Source: Diploptera punctata
Lineage: Eukaryota; Arthropoda; Insecta; Blattodea; Blaberidae
Reading direction: 5' to 3'
NCBI GenBank assembly: GCA_030220185.1
Contig: JASPKZ010010238.1
Location: 903,501 to 967,500 of the forward strand
DNA length: 64,000 bases
Shown: positions 19,600-30,489 of the stretch, one piece after another
Layout of the letters: every line of letters begins with the position of its first letter
Numbering within the stretch: the first letter of the stretch is position 1
Notes under the pieces: generated by a model
Database searches by the model: none
Told to the model about the DNA's origin: nothing
What the model saw: the letters and a program-made list of their open reading frames with translations, nothing else
Position numbers and translations under genes: made by a program

Positions 19600-20144
19600 A
19601 GAAACATGTATTTTGAACAGAAGAAAAAGATATCGAAAATATAGTGAAAAAAGAATGCAAAATTATAAGAAACGTTTTAGGTCCACAAGTCATAGGCGAA
19701 GCATTTAGATTCAGAAGTTAAAAGGATATAAAAATATATACAGACATTCATAGTGATATTAGAAAACGAAGATTAAATTTTTATGGTCATATTAAACGAA
19801 TGAACTCAAATATACTTACAAAACAGATAAATGGAATTCTACGAAAACAGAAGTAAAGCTCCAGTGGATACTATGAAGTGGATTGATGAAGTCAAAAAAG
19901 GACTTAAAATTGGCAGGAATTACTAAAGAAGATATCCCAAACAGAGATATATTTAGAATTAAGGTGAATAAGTGGCAAGTTGACAAAGAGGACAAACCAA
20001 AGAAAAAAACTGGAACAACTTGGACAGATGAGAGAAAACAAGCTCATAGCAAAAGAATGAAAGAAATTTGGGCTCAAAGGAAACGCCTCTAAGTACTTTG
20101 CGTAGTCCTACATGGACTCATCCGCAATCAAAAAAAAAAAAAAA
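19600..20144 (+). mobile_element. RTE-G copy G1, LINE 3' fragment with poly(A)
   Basis: Encodes in broken frames KKECKIIRNVLGPQVIGEAF, RKRRLNFYGHIKRMNSN and KEDIPNRDIFRIKVNKWQ, then KKKTGTTWTDERKQAHSKRM. The 63-codon end is at 19883-20092. Unlike the other families it ends in an A run (20131-20144). A single-base insertion in the KKDLKLAG region (an extra A near 19900) shifts the frame relative to G2. Related to LINE C-termini by the YGHIKRM block. Confidence 0.7.
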
Positions 20145-20345
20145 CAATAATGCTTTATTCTGGCAGAGTTACGGCCATAAGTCCTTCTCTTCCACTCAAC
20201 CAGAACAATTACAAATAAATATTTGACAAATATAGATATACACTATACTAATTATAAACAGTTAAAGATACATTAAATGTAGCAATGTAAAGTTCATGTA
20301 CAAACAACATTGTATACGATAATAACAATAATAATACTTACGATA
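20145..20345 (-). mobile_element. LINE-N 3' UTR fragment N2
   Basis: CAATAATGCTTTATTCTGGC, AGAGTTACGGCCATAAG and TCCACTCAACCAGAACAA match 32475 onward nearly base for base. Only the 3' UTR remains. Confidence 0.7.
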
Positions 20346-20394
20346 ATAATAACAATATAATAATGATAATAATAATAATAATAAAAAGAATGTT

Positions 20395-20806
20395 ATTGTA
20401 TTGTATTGTAAGCCTATATTTTCCCTTTGCAGAGATTTAGGCGCTCTCCCCCTACAGGGAAGAATTTGAACCATGCTAATTTAGTTACACTTGTTTTCGT
20501 ATAGATGTCATTTTGAGTGGTCCGTGGTCAGCGTTCCGCCTCATACTGACATCTAGGAAACCAAGGTAGTACTAGAACGGGAAAATTCGGTAAATTTTGC
20601 TTAGAGGCCTTTTCATTCAGCCTTAAGGATTTTTTACGAGCCTGAAAATCTTCAGACTCGGGACCCACGGCTTAAAGTCCCTCCCGGAGGACTTGCTCCT
20701 TGGATTTTTCCGTCCTAGAAAAATCCATCGACCCCGGCAGGGTTTGAACCCGCGACCCTCGGGACCAGAGACAAGGAGCATAACCACTAGTCCACCGCGG
20801 CCGATT
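20395..20806 (-). mobile_element. SINE-2 copy c, full length
   Basis: Reverse complement of SINE-2, ending at the tRNA-like head CCACTAGTCCACCGCGGCCG. TTGTATTGTATTGTAAGCC at the left is its tail. All body blocks are present. Confidence 0.8.
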
Positions 20807-20809
20807 CTA

Positions 20810-21598
20810 TGTTTTTAATAACATTATTTTCATTCACGAAGAATTATTCAGAGGGCATATTTTTAATTTAATGAAGGGAATTACTTTTTCGCGTACTTAC
20901 TGCTTTTATATCGTACGTCGGTGTCTATAACCAATGAAAAGCGAGCAGGTCACGTGGTTGTGTTTTGATGAGGATCACTATAAGAGCGGACAGACTTTAG
21001 CTGCTTATTGCTTTATCAATATTCTGGCATAGGCTTGCAGAATCAAGAAACAAGTATATCAAAGGTAGTTGAATGGAATGTTAGTCCCCTATCGCAGTGT
21101 TCTCTTTACACAACAATATAACATTCCCAAGTATTCACCGCAGTTCAAGTCAACAAATCCACCCCATCCTACCTCAATGTCAAAGATTGGAAGATTTAGA
21201 AAGGTTTACTTTCCAGCCCATTGTTATCTCTTACATATTACCGAGAGGCAGAGAATAGAAATCCTAAACTTGCCATTGTGTATTCCAAGAAATTAAACGA
21301 CTGAACAAATATTTAATTCAAACACGGGTTTGCACTTACGCATTTATCTCATTCTTATAAAATAGTATCTTTTTCATCTTATTCTACTTCTTGCTGTCTT
21401 CACCTATTAGCTTTTCCCAGTCTCGTTTACCTTGTGGTGCATAAACTGAAGTGTTTGCTCAACACTTTCGTTCGGTACTATTTTCAGATGTTTGCGCCTT
21501 CTTCGTGTGCTTGTTGCCTTTTTTCTAGGATTCTAATAACGTACAACTCCCTCCCGTAATAACCTGATTCTTCTTCTATCCAGGAACTAGTGTCCCCA
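20810..21598. other. Interval with no recognised feature
   Basis: A promoter-like CACTATAAGAGCGGACAGAC lies near 20977, but I find no following gene. Frames of 75 residues (21069-21296) and 61 residues (21484-21669, minus) have no family resemblance. Confidence 0.4.
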
Positions 21599-21599
21599 T

Positions 21600-21903
21600 A
21601 AGTAAAGTAAAGTGTTCCCACTACACGCCTCGGGAGGCCCTTGTGGTAGTAGGAGGTTAAGGCTCCCACATTTTCTAGACAATCGTCATTTGATGTCAGC
21701 CGGGTTGACAGCCCTGCGTGACGGCCATCTTTACCCCCAGAACAAGCGTCTGGTACTAATTTCAGTTAGAGGCTGAGTCGACCCCAGGGCCATGATGCCA
21801 CCAGAAGGTTTGGGTCAGTTTAAAAATCCTGACCCCACCGGGACTTGACCCTCGACTTTCGGTTTATAGCGCACTGCCTTAACCACTATGCTACGGAGTG
21901 CCG
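21600..21903 (-). mobile_element. SINE-4 copy a
   Basis: Reverse of the element at 63270: TTCCCACTACACGCCTCGGG, GTAGTAGGAGGTTAAGGCTC, CCCCCAGAACAAGCGTCTGG, GGACTTGACCCTCGACTTTC and TATGCTACGGAGTGCCG. The tRNA-like head is at the right end (box B inverse near 21840). It abuts copy b directly. Confidence 0.75.
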
Positions 21904-22208
21904 CCAAAAATAAAATAATCCCACTACAGGCCTCATGAGGCCCTTGGGGTAGTAGGAGGTTAAGGCTCCCACTTTTTCTAGACAATCGGCACTTGAGGTC
22001 AGCCGGGTTGTCAGTCCCGCGTGACGGCCGCCTTTACCCCCAGACAAGCGTCTGGTATTCATTTCCGTTAGAGGCTGAGTCGACACCAGGACCATGGTGC
22101 CGTCAGAAGGTTTGGGTCAGTTTAAAAATCCTGACCCCACCGGGACTTTAACCCTCGACCTCCCGGCTTGTAGCGCAGTACCTTAACCACTACGCTACGG
22201 CGTGCCCC
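21904..22208 (-). mobile_element. SINE-4 copy b, head-to-tail with copy a
   Basis: A second SINE-4 in the same orientation: ATCCCACTACAGGCCTCATG, TCAGCCGGGTTGTCAGTCCC and GCTACGGCGTGCC. The two copies differ at many positions, so this looks like insertion of one into the tail of the other rather than a fresh duplication. Confidence 0.75.
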
Positions 22209-22511
22209 TACGAGTGTCTCCATTATTAATTAATCTAATTTTTGGGTCAAACCGGTTAAATATCCGGTGACAATGAACGTAATTAAAATATTCTTATTAA
22301 TTTAAATTAAGATTTTGGTCGAATTACAAGGTTTAAATAGAATATGAAATTGATTTAGATTTAAAAATTCTATCGTTGAATAGTTAATTTGTTTAGTAGA
22401 TTTTGATAACCGATAACGATAGCTTGAGACTTCCTGGAACTGTTTATTTCGTCTATACATTACAATGGAACAAATATTTTCCTTTATGTATTTTATTGCA
22501 CTGCTAAATGA
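22209..22511. other. AT-rich interval with no recognised feature
   Basis: No frame or repeat match seen. Confidence 0.5.
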
Positions 22512-23552
22512 ATTCCTAAAAAGTTAGACTTATACGAATGTGTCTAAATGGCACAAAGAGTAGGGTGCGTGTAGGCAAATAGTTTTCGGATACTTCTGAA
22601 ATCCACAATGTGTTTAAGCAAGGAGATGCACTATCTCCTCAACTATTTAATTTTGTACTAGAGCATGCCATTAAATCTTTAGAGAATGAGGAAGGCTTAC
22701 AATTGAATGGTATTAATAAGCTGTTAGTTTATGCTGATGATGTGGTACTACTGGCCGATAGCGAGGAGATACTAAAGGCCAGCACGCACACACTATTGAG
22801 TAACACTAAGAAATTAGGACTGGAAGTAAATATCAGTAAAACTAAATATATGGTCACACGTAGAAATACATTATATAATGGAAATGGACAGCTAATGACA
22901 AATGAGGGAAATTTTGATGAAGTGGCTGAATTCAAATACCTAGGAACAATAATCACAAATAGGAATGACATGCACAAGGAAATTAAACATAGGCTCAATT
23001 CTGGAAATGCATGTTATTATGCATTACAGAGACTCTTGACTTCCCAACTCCTTTCAAAAAACGTTAAACTGAAAATATATAAAATTATTATTCTACCAGT
23101 TATATTATATGGATGCGAAACATGGACTCTTACTTTAAGGCAGGAAAGGAGATTACGGGTATTTGAGAATAGAGTTCTTAGGAAAATTGTTGGACCAAAG
23201 AGAGATGAACAGACAGGTAAATGGATAATACTGCATAACAGTGAACTACATGGTCTTTATAGGAAGCCATATATAATAAGAACAGTTAAGTCTCGTAGAC
23301 TGGGATGAGCAGGACATGTTGCACGAAAAGGGAATTAAAGACGTGCATGGAAGCTTCTTGTAGGAAAACCAGAAGGAAAACGCCCAGTTGGTAGACCAAG
23401 AATGAGGTGGAGAATAACATTTACGATTATTTGAGGGAAGTAAATTATACAGGGGATGATTGGAAAACATTGGCTCAGGATAGGGATAAATGGAGAGCTT
23501 ATTTCCGCGCGGCGATGAACCTATGGGTTCGATAGTGCCAATGATAAGTAAG
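22512..23552 (+). mobile_element. RTE-A copy A4, 5'-truncated LINE with long open frame
   Basis: An open frame at 22610-23308 encodes palm motif B (FKQGDALSPQLFNFVLEHAI), motif C (LLVYADDVVLLADSEE), NISKTKYMVTRR, EFKYLGTIITNR, LPVILYGCETWTL, RVFENRVLRKIVGPK and VKSRRLG. It then stops (TGA where most copies encode WAG). The end block (GRPRMRW..NLW) follows in disrupted frames. The tail is GTGCCAATGATAAGTAAGTA. Catalytic YADD is intact, but the endonuclease, fingers and motif A are missing. Confidence 0.85.
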
Positions 23553-23567
23553 TATTATTATAATTAT

Positions 23568-23894
23568 TTTTGATTGCGGATGAGCCCATGTGAGACTACG
23601 CAAAGTACTTAGAGCCCAAATTTCCTTCATTCTCTTGCTATGAGCTTGTTTTCTATCATCTGACCAAGTTGTTCCAGTTTTTTTCTTCGGTTTGTCCTCT
23701 TGGTCAGCTTGCCACTTATTCACCTTAATTCTAAATATATCTCTGTTTGGGATATCTTCTTTAGTAATTCCTGCCAATTTTAAGTCCTTTTTGACTTCAT
23801 CAATCCACTTCATAGTATCCACTGGAGCTTTACTTCTGTTTTCGTAGAATTCCATTATCTGTTTTGTAAGCCTATTTGAGTTCATTCGTTTAAT

Positions 23895-23896
<2 letters not shown>
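23568..23896 (-). mobile_element. RTE-G copy G2, LINE 3' fragment
   Basis: The minus strand is open through NSNRLTKQIMEFYENRSKAP, then VDTMKWIDEVKKDLKLAGIT, IPNRDIFRIKVNKWQADQED and KQAHSKRMKEIWA. It is near-identical to G1 but in the uninterrupted frame. An ATT array adjoins it at 23897-23970, so apparent poly-Asn extensions are artefacts. Confidence 0.75.
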
Positions 23897-23969
<73 letters not shown>

Positions 23970-23970
23970 T
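23897..23970 (+). repeat. ATT trinucleotide array
   Basis: About 24 ATT units with one inversion of phase near 23934. Confidence 0.85.
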
Positions 23971-23984
23971 TGAATAAATCGAGA

Positions 23985-24475
23985 CATAATGAATATCAGT
24001 TATAAATTACCACGAATGTAATGTGTATTGATTAAATTGAAGACTGATTTGTTTCTAGTTACTCCTATTATTAACACCTGGGGCCCTGTCTACCTGCGAA
24101 TTAGAACGAACCCTCTACACACTTAATCACGTGGGATAGAGCTCGTGTTTCTCATTGGGTCAAATCGTACATTGCAGGTAGCCAGAGGGGAGCCCCTACA
24201 CTCTGGCAATAAACCGATTTACTCCTAAGTGGCCGCTCATGAATTTAGCTCTTAAACCCCATTAGTGCGCTCTATCTATTTACTGTGTAGGATTATAACG
24301 GATTTAAATTGCATTCCCTATTTCCCGCCATAAATTTTAAGCTCTTTCCTTTTGGCAGTAATCATACATACAGTATATTACTGACGATCAGGATAAGGGG
24401 GAGGGAAATATAAAAATTGTTTTAGAAAAAATATTTACTATTTTAAGCGTTATTCAATTATTAATTAAGTTAGCT
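23985..24475. other. Interval with no recognised feature
   Basis: Slightly GC-richer than its surroundings. CTACCTGC (near 24091) and GCAGGTAG (near 24175) could pair, but I see no element or gene. Confidence 0.4.
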
Positions 24476-24476
24476 T

Positions 24477-25085
24477 CTTCTTCTTCTTCTTCTTCCGAAT
24501 GCAGTAATGATGCCCGTTCTGCGACTACAAAAACTGATCTTTCCATCGGTTGAAGGGTCTTCCGAGGTCTCTTTTGCCTTTAGGGTTGAGGTGGTAAATC
24601 ATCTTTGGTAAACGGGAATTTGACATTCTCTGGACGTGTTGGAACCATTTAATCTGATAATTTTGTATATGTTCAACCATTTCCCTACTATTCCACTGCA
24701 TCCTTATCTCATCACTTTTCATTCTATCCCTTAATGTTACTCCAGTTAGTGATCGGAGGAATCTCATTTGTGAACTATTAATGCGGGGTTTATCTTTTGC
24801 TCGAAGTGTCCAGCATTCACTTCCGTATAGTAGAGCAGGTTTGGCTATAGCATTATGAGATCTCAATTGGATTTCTTTCCTCATTTGTTTTCCAAAATTT
24901 CTCCTAATTTACCATTTAATCTGTTATATTTTTCTAAATTTGTTTCCACATCTTTTTGATTATGAAACTGTGATATATTATTACCTAAATACTTAAAGTG
25001 TGTTACTTGTTCTATTGGTTTATTATTTATTATTATTTTTACTCTCGAAAGTCCCTTTCCAGTGATTGCCATGGATTTGGTTTTA
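24477..25085 (-). mobile_element. RTE-H, 5'-truncated LINE with GAA tail
   Basis: Two minus-strand frames that overlap by one codon. 25072-24881: MAITGKGLSRVKIIINNKPI, then EQVTHFKYLGNNISQFHN. 24884-24525: KPALLYGSECWTLRAKD, MRFLRSLTGVTLRDRMKSDE, WFQHVQRMSNSRLPKM and KRDLGRPFNRWKDQF. The tail is a GAA repeat (TTCTTC on plus at 24476-24496). A frameshift at about 24881 separates the parts. RTE-type C-terminus. Confidence 0.8.
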
Positions 25086-25257
25086 TTTTAAGATATTTAA
25101 GTTAGCTAATATTAAAATTATGTTGTGAGTTTTATGAAAAATCTCACAATAATAGATTTCCCCCCCCTTGTAGGGTTATTTATGATCATTTTAATGAATC
25201 GACCGAGTGAATATAAAAGTCCTCAGATTCAACTCAGAGATACAATATATATGACAA

Positions 25258-25485
25258 TGTGAAAAGAATACCAGAGCAAAGATTGCCAAAAAAATTGTTA
25301 TGGAATGGATCCCAATGGAAAGGAGGAAGAGAGGAAGACAGAAGAAAACTTGGATAGAAGGGGTACAAGCAGCTATGAATACCAGAGGAATGGAGGAAGA
25401 TCAATGGATGGACAGAGAGGAATGGCGTTTGATTTCCGGAAGACGGCGGCAGCTGCCATGATACCAGATGATGATGATGATGATG
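25258..25485 (+). mobile_element. RTE-I copy I1, 3' fragment with GAT tail
   Basis: Parallels I2 at 30770-31016: CAGAGCAAAGATTGCC, ATGGAATGGATCCCAATGG, AAACTTGGATAGAAGG, CGGAAGACGGCGGCAGCTGC. Ends in GATGAT repeats, followed by a TA run at 25488-25510. Confidence 0.75.
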
Positions 25486-25489
25486 CTAT

Positions 25490-25896
25490 ATATATATATA
25501 TATATATATTTCATGATAGTGCGTTTTGTTGTACCTACAGCAATGACGACCATAATTGAAATTTCAACTTCCTACATTTCGGAGTTGCCAATCTAAATAA
25601 CTATACTGTAATATTACGTATTACAAACCACGTGCGGGAAGTGAAACCACTGTCCTTTAAGTATATATATCCAAAAGGTAATGTTAGTATACATTAAACC
25701 AAACAAATCATTGCATTTTAAATGAACTGAACTTTATTTGAAACTATATAAAACAATAAATACGTACTTGCCACTCTTTTATCACTGAATTGATATATCA
25801 CGGTCTCCTGTACTTTCAACTAATAAACATTGCACACACTGTTAACATTAGTCTGTTGTTTATAATGAAACCAAATATTTCCAACAAATATATTAT
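25490..25896. other. Interval with no recognised feature
   Basis: TA run then AT-rich sequence; no frame or repeat seen. Confidence 0.45.
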
Positions 25897-25909
25897 TTTA
25901 ATATTATTT

Positions 25910-26311
25910 CTTCTTCTTCCTTCCAAGTATTAGGCCAAGGCCTGTTACGATCCTATAGAAAATTTCTGGGAAATTCTCGTATAAGACTTGAAAGCATAAT
26001 AATAGTCCCTTCGATTGGTTGCTGGCCAAAGGAAGGCAAGACCAGTGATGGGGCTGCCATCTTATAGCCTCTGGTCAGGCTTTTCTGAAGAAGAAAAAAA
26101 AATAAAGGAAAGAAGAAATGGAAGAAAGGAATGACTCCCTAGTCCTTGGATGCCCTAAGAGCATCGGGGTCGAAAAACAAGAGTTAACCAAGAGAGGTTA
26201 GTAGTAAAGTTAAAAGAGTGCAAAACACAAGTAAGTGGAAGAAATGTTTTGCTCAGCTTGGGCACCTTGTGGTCGCCATCCACATATCCCCTAGGTGAGG
26301 ACTCCTGAGGG
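25910..26311 (-). mobile_element. SINE-5 copy b, full length, RTE-B-type 3' end
   Basis: Reverse complement of SINE-5a (58364-58782). The 3' end is the RTE-B end (GGCCTTGGCCTAATACTTGG plus GAA); the rest is unrelated to RTE-B. The 13-bp TSD TTTAATATTATTT lies at 25897-25909 and 26312-26324. Non-coding. No clear pol III A/B boxes, so the origin of the head is unknown. Confidence 0.85.
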
Positions 26312-26324
26312 TTTAATATTATTT

Positions 26325-26944
26325 ATAATTTGAAAACACCATCGCGTAAAACATAATGTACAACGCACGTTTGTGAAGTGTTTTACAGAATATCGGAAAT
26401 TAAAAACCGAGCTTTCTGTAAAAACCACTTACCAACCTCGCATCGTAATTTACTATTTTTATTGATATGGAGATTGGGATGTCTTTAGATTCTCCTTGCT
26501 GAGGATTATGATTTAGAAGTTTGAAATAGTGAAATATATAATTTATTCGTAGGTTTAATTACGTCCAAAGAATTTGGCATACAGACAAGGAAGTATAGAT
26601 ATTGAACAACCAAAATGTACGTTCTAGGAAAAAGTGATTTATCTGTTGTTTTTTGTCCTTCGTTTATCTATGTTCAATTCTTCAGGTTGTAAATGCATGT
26701 TTTTATTTTTCACATTTGGTAATTTTAAGGCATAGGAATGACTGTTCAAAATGCAGCTGAAATAGGAATGTTTCTTTTGTAACTCTATAAATATTTCTAT
26801 CACTGTCTCTTGTTTTGAACACTATTGAAGATGTTAAATATAGATAATTATTCAATACTAAGATTAGAAAGAAGATGGTTACTGGAGAAATGATAAAATT
26901 CAGCTTTAAAATAGATGTTTAAATTCTTCAATGAAAACTACAGA
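26325..26944. other. AT-rich interval with no recognised feature
   Basis: No coding frame and no match to other parts of the window that I could find. Confidence 0.5.
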
Positions 26945-27815
26945 GGGTTGTTCACGATTCCTGGGGACACGTTTTGCATCACTGACCTGCTTATGAAAAC
27001 CCGTGTCTCCACCAGCGGTTGTGTTCGATTGAATGGCCTTGGACCCTAGTTATCACTCTACAACGGAGTTTCCACTGCAGAAGTGCTTTACAAAGTACAG
27101 CGATGTCGATTTTGGACCACTCCTCCTTGCAGGTTTTCCATAGACCTTGAATAGAGCGTGGTCTCTTACTTCTAAGCGCTCTTTTTAGGAGACCAAACGC
27201 ACAAACATCCATGGACGCAGCATCGCGGGACTTGACAGGTATTTCACTGAAGGGCACTGCATGTATTCCAGTTGTCTGCTTCATTGTCTCCATGAACCGG
27301 CGTGTAGCAGTAGATCCTGATGGATCCAGACAGTGTTAATTTCTCTACCATAGAGGGAAGGTACCTCAGAGGTATAAATTGGTGACAGGACATTTCTTTG
27401 CTAGTAGGTATAGTTAACTGTAGAGTTTTTCTACTCTGCGGATGATTAAGTTGTCATTGTAGCAAAATTCTGCAATTATCATGAAGCCTGCAGTCTGCAT
27501 ATCACTTTTCAAAATTGTTTTTACCTCTTGGACGGTAAAAAATTGCTCGTGGCTTATTTGCATCATTAAGGTACACATATGCCTCATCTGATGTCACTAT
27601 AAACTTTAATTTAAAAACCGCAAGATGGCGTTCATAGAGCTTTCTACTGTTACTGCGCCTTTCTGCAGTGTGTCTCGGTAGGAGCCTTGTGAACCCAGCT
27701 TTTATGTCGCTTTTCTAAGTTTAAATTTGTGTTTATTATGTTGTTTACGGTTGATAGAGAGATGCCCAACTTCACTGTTATTGCTCATTGGATGGCTGGA
27801 TTGTTTCCTGTCACA
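26945..27815 (-). pseudogene. Tc1/mariner-superfamily transposase relic
   Basis: The minus strand, in several frames, reads RRHLAVFKLKFIVTSDEAYV then YLNDANKPRAIFYRP (first catalytic Asp in SDEA), a VWIHQD-like block (second Asp) at about 27340, and in the open frame at 27293-26991 FMETMKQ equivalent, MDVCAFGLLKRALR, GLWKTCKEEWSKI and LLQWKLRCRVI. MDVCAFGLLKR sits where the third acidic residue lies in DDD-type mariner relatives. Stops and shifts abolish function. GGGTTGTTCACGATTCCTGG near 26945 may be a terminus. Confidence 0.65.
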
Positions 27816-27819
27816 AGAC

Positions 27820-28072
27820 ATCTATCAGGCAACTAAGGTATTACTAGCATGTTGAGATTTGGTAGAATTTGCTTATTGGCATTTTTATTCAGACTTAAGG
27901 ATCTTTTACGAGCCTGAAAATCTTGAGACTCAGGACTCACGGCTTTAAAGCCCCTCCTGCAGGACTTGCTCCTTGGATTTTTCCATCCTAAAAAAATGAA
28001 TCGACCCGGCCGGGTTTGAACCCACGACCCTCGGGACCTGAGGCAAGAATCATAACCACTAGTCCACCGCAT
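27820..28072 (-). mobile_element. SINE-2 copy d, 5' part
   Basis: Reverse SINE-2 head and first half: CTTACGAGCCTG-type block, CTCCTTGGATTTTTCCATCC, GACCCGGCCGGGTTTGAACC and CCACTAGTCCACCGC. It lacks the 3' third and abuts the transposase relic. Confidence 0.75.
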
Positions 28073-28146
28073 ACTGGATTATAATTCAATTTCACCATAA
28101 ATAACACTTTCAGAGTTAAATCAGTTATTTTCTTGAGAAATACACT

Positions 28147-28540
28147 TCTTCTTCTTCTTCACGTTTTAGGCTAATTTACGTGCCTGTTCCGGCTCCAAAT
28201 TGCTGCTCTTTCCATCTTTTCCTTGGTCTTCCCAAACACTTCTTCTTCCTCGTGGTGAATAGTTGTATGCTGCTTTGGGTATTCTATTCTCAGTCATCCT
28301 TGCCAAGTGTTCTTTCCAGTTTGTTCTGTATTTCTCTATTGTTGTGTTTAATTCTTCTACTTTTAGTTGATGTCTTATTTCTGTGTTATGTTTTTGTCTG
28401 TTCTTTGATATCCTGCTATTGGTCTTAGGAATCTTATTTCAGCATCTAGTATTCTGGCAGATTGCTGTGTTGTCACTGTCCATGTTTCCGATCCATAAGT
28501 AGTAATAGACACTGCCTTTGTCTTGTATAATTTCATTGAG
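28147..28540 (-). mobile_element. RTE-J, 3' fragment with GAA tail
   Basis: The minus strand reads MKLYKTKAVSITTYGSETWT, RILDAEIRFLRPIAGYQR and, in shifted frames, LARMTENRIPKAAYNYSPRG, then GRPRKRWKEQ-like sequence and a GAA tail (TTCTTC at 28147-28159). An RTE-type C-terminus with several frameshifts. Confidence 0.75.
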
Positions 28541-28544
28541 AAAT

Positions 28545-29085
28545 ACACATGACATATATAACAACAGAAACAAACGAAACTAGATAAACGTAAACCAAAA
28601 CTCTAGGCGCAATATGACCATGATTAATTGACCAATTAACTGACAGCCGCTATCAAACCCTGAGGTCCTTTTAAGGAAATTATCAGAAACACACATCGGT
28701 GCATAGTTCAAAATTTGAGGATATCATCCATGTCCTATGTAAAACCCATGCACTAAAACTTAGCTCCGGCGTTTAAATAGAAGTACCCGAAAATGAGTCC
28801 AGAATCTGTGAGGACATGTAGGGATATTTACACGGGACATAGGTGAGAAACTGTGCAACACTGTAAACGTACAGCTGGCTTCTGCTCTCCGGATGTGAAT
28901 AGATCGTCTTCGCTATACGGAACGGAGCTGATAAGAGATGTTCAAATGTTACATTCCAAATGATCGGACGCAACGCTTTCCATGCTACTTTGCAATTATT
29001 CACCGCAGCTAAAGTTTCATGTACAGGTTTTATTTAGACAGTGGATGATACCATCAAATATTCAGGTGTGGTATATACCGATGTG
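28545..29085. other. Interval with no recognised feature
   Basis: A 76-residue minus frame (29003-28773) has no family resemblance. No repeat match seen. Confidence 0.4.
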
Positions 29086-29089
29086 AGTG

Positions 29090-29550
29090 TACTGATAGCT
29101 TGCTTGTTAGCTGCCCGAATGTGAGATCTCCATACATCCCTATCCTATGCTAATGTGTTCCAGTCCTTTCTGTTATAATTTACTTTCCTCAAATCATGTA
29201 TATTATTATTCCCCCATCTAATTCTAGTCTCAATACTAGTAAAATTCATTTCAAATTCCGTTGAGGTGAAGTCATATGATGAAAGTTAAAAAGTAAATGT
29301 ACCTGTTGGTAGGTGCCGTCGTCCTCAACCTCATTAAAATATTATATATAAAATTAACAAAGTTGAGGACGACGGCACCTACCAAAAGGTACAATTTAAT
29401 TTTTAACTTTCATCATAATTCTAGTCTTACCTACTGGGAGTTTTCCCTCTGACTTTTCTATAAAAAATGTCCATGCCCTATTTCATTTTCCTCATTTGTG
29501 TCATATGTCTTGCCTATTTTAGTCTCAGAAACTATTTTTTGTCTAATGCC
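29090..29550 (-). mobile_element. RTE-A copy A14, old and degenerate, split by a fold-back
   Basis: CTCCATACATCCCTATCCTA, TATAATTTACTTTCCTCAAA and TACTGGGAGTTTTCCCTCTG are diverged versions of the RTE-A 3' end (minus strand). Divergence is much higher than in A1-A9. Interrupted at 29231-29416. Confidence 0.65.
29231..29416. mobile_element. 186-bp fold-back insertion with 11-bp duplication
   Basis: Arms of ~55-60 bp: ATGATGAAAGTTAAAAAG...GGTAGGTGCCGTCGTCCTCA, and its reverse complement TGAGGACGACGGCACCTACC...TTTTTAACTTTCATCAT, around an AT-rich ~30-bp loop. The 11-bp duplication AATTCTAGTCT lies at 29220-29230 and 29417-29427. Class unknown; the duplication length is compatible with several mechanisms, including retrotransposition of a hairpin RNA. 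Confidence 0.75.
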
Positions 29551-29616
29551 ACCAGGTTGTCTTTTATGACATTTCTGGCTTTCTCTCCTGGAATTGGCGG
29601 AATTGTAATCCATTTC

Positions 29617-29812
29617 CTAGGTTGGGGCACCTAGAAGGCGGAGTTACGTTACCCCGATGATATGATAGGTGATAAATGATAATGAAGCGCCAGGAGAGTT
29701 CTTACCTTAAACGTAACTTAAATTTCAGACCATGGGCAACCGGTAATCGAACTAGGGACCTCATGAACTGTAGTCAGAAACGCTGAACATTAGACCATAA
29801 GGCTGGTCGTCT
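29617..29812 (-). mobile_element. SINE-1 copy c
   Basis: Reverse SINE-1: GGTTGGGGCACCTAGAAGGC, AAGCGCCAGGAGAGTTCTTA, AACCGGTAATCGAACTAGGG (mutated B box) and CATAAGGCTGGTC. Old copy, lacks the A tail and the last part. Confidence 0.7.
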
Positions 29813-29959
29813 AAGGAACTTAAATTGTCTTATTTCATCCGGTCTCCCACTAAAAAAACATATACCTCATTCTAAATGTTGAAATATCTGGCTTTGACAT
29901 TCTCCAATTTCTTGAGGCTTTTCGCTGTTAGGTGGGTTATAATTTAACATTTCAAGATG

Positions 29960-30450
29960 AAGCTGATATATAAAAGAAAATCACAAATTTCACAAAAGCA
30001 ACGGGGAGAATTAACGGTACATTGAAACTATTTTTTAGTACAAAAGAACACAAGGTTACGGCTTTATAAGGTTCTCGCAAGACAGGTATTAAGATATGGT
30101 AGTGAAGCACGGACAATACGAAGAAGAGATGAAAGTCGAATAACAGCAAATGAGATGCGATTTATGCGCCCTACAGCAGGCTATACAAAGTGGAACCATA
30201 AGAGAAATGAAATTTTGGAAGAGTTGGAGGTAACCATTCGCCACCATATACAAAACTACAAGAACACTGGAAAGCCCATCTTCAACGAATGCCATGTCAT
30301 AGAATTCCAAAAGCCATGCTTCGTTACTATCCCCAAGGCAGAATATCGCTGGGACGCCCAAAAAAGCGCTGGATGGAAAATTCCTCTTCGAGATCGTAAC
30401 AGACCACATGACCTAATATTTGCATGGATGATCATGATGATGATGATGTA
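29960..30450 (+). mobile_element. RTE-K, 3' fragment with ATG tail
   Basis: Broken frames encode RINGTLKLFFSTKEHK, VLARQVLRYGSEARTIRRRD, MRFMRPTAGYTKWNHKRNEI, HLQRMPCHRIPKAMLRYYPQ and GRISLGRPKKRWMEN, then a GATGAT tail at 30426-30450. The 5' part is missing. RTE-type C-terminus. Confidence 0.75.
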
Positions 30451-30489
30451 CATTAATTAAAAATAAGTTGATGTAAGAAGAGTTGTCTA

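Noticed and set aside
20977..21080. TATAAGAG with downstream transcript start as a host promoter
   Set aside because: No downstream open frame or splice structure can be supported; TATA-like strings are common in this AT-rich DNA.
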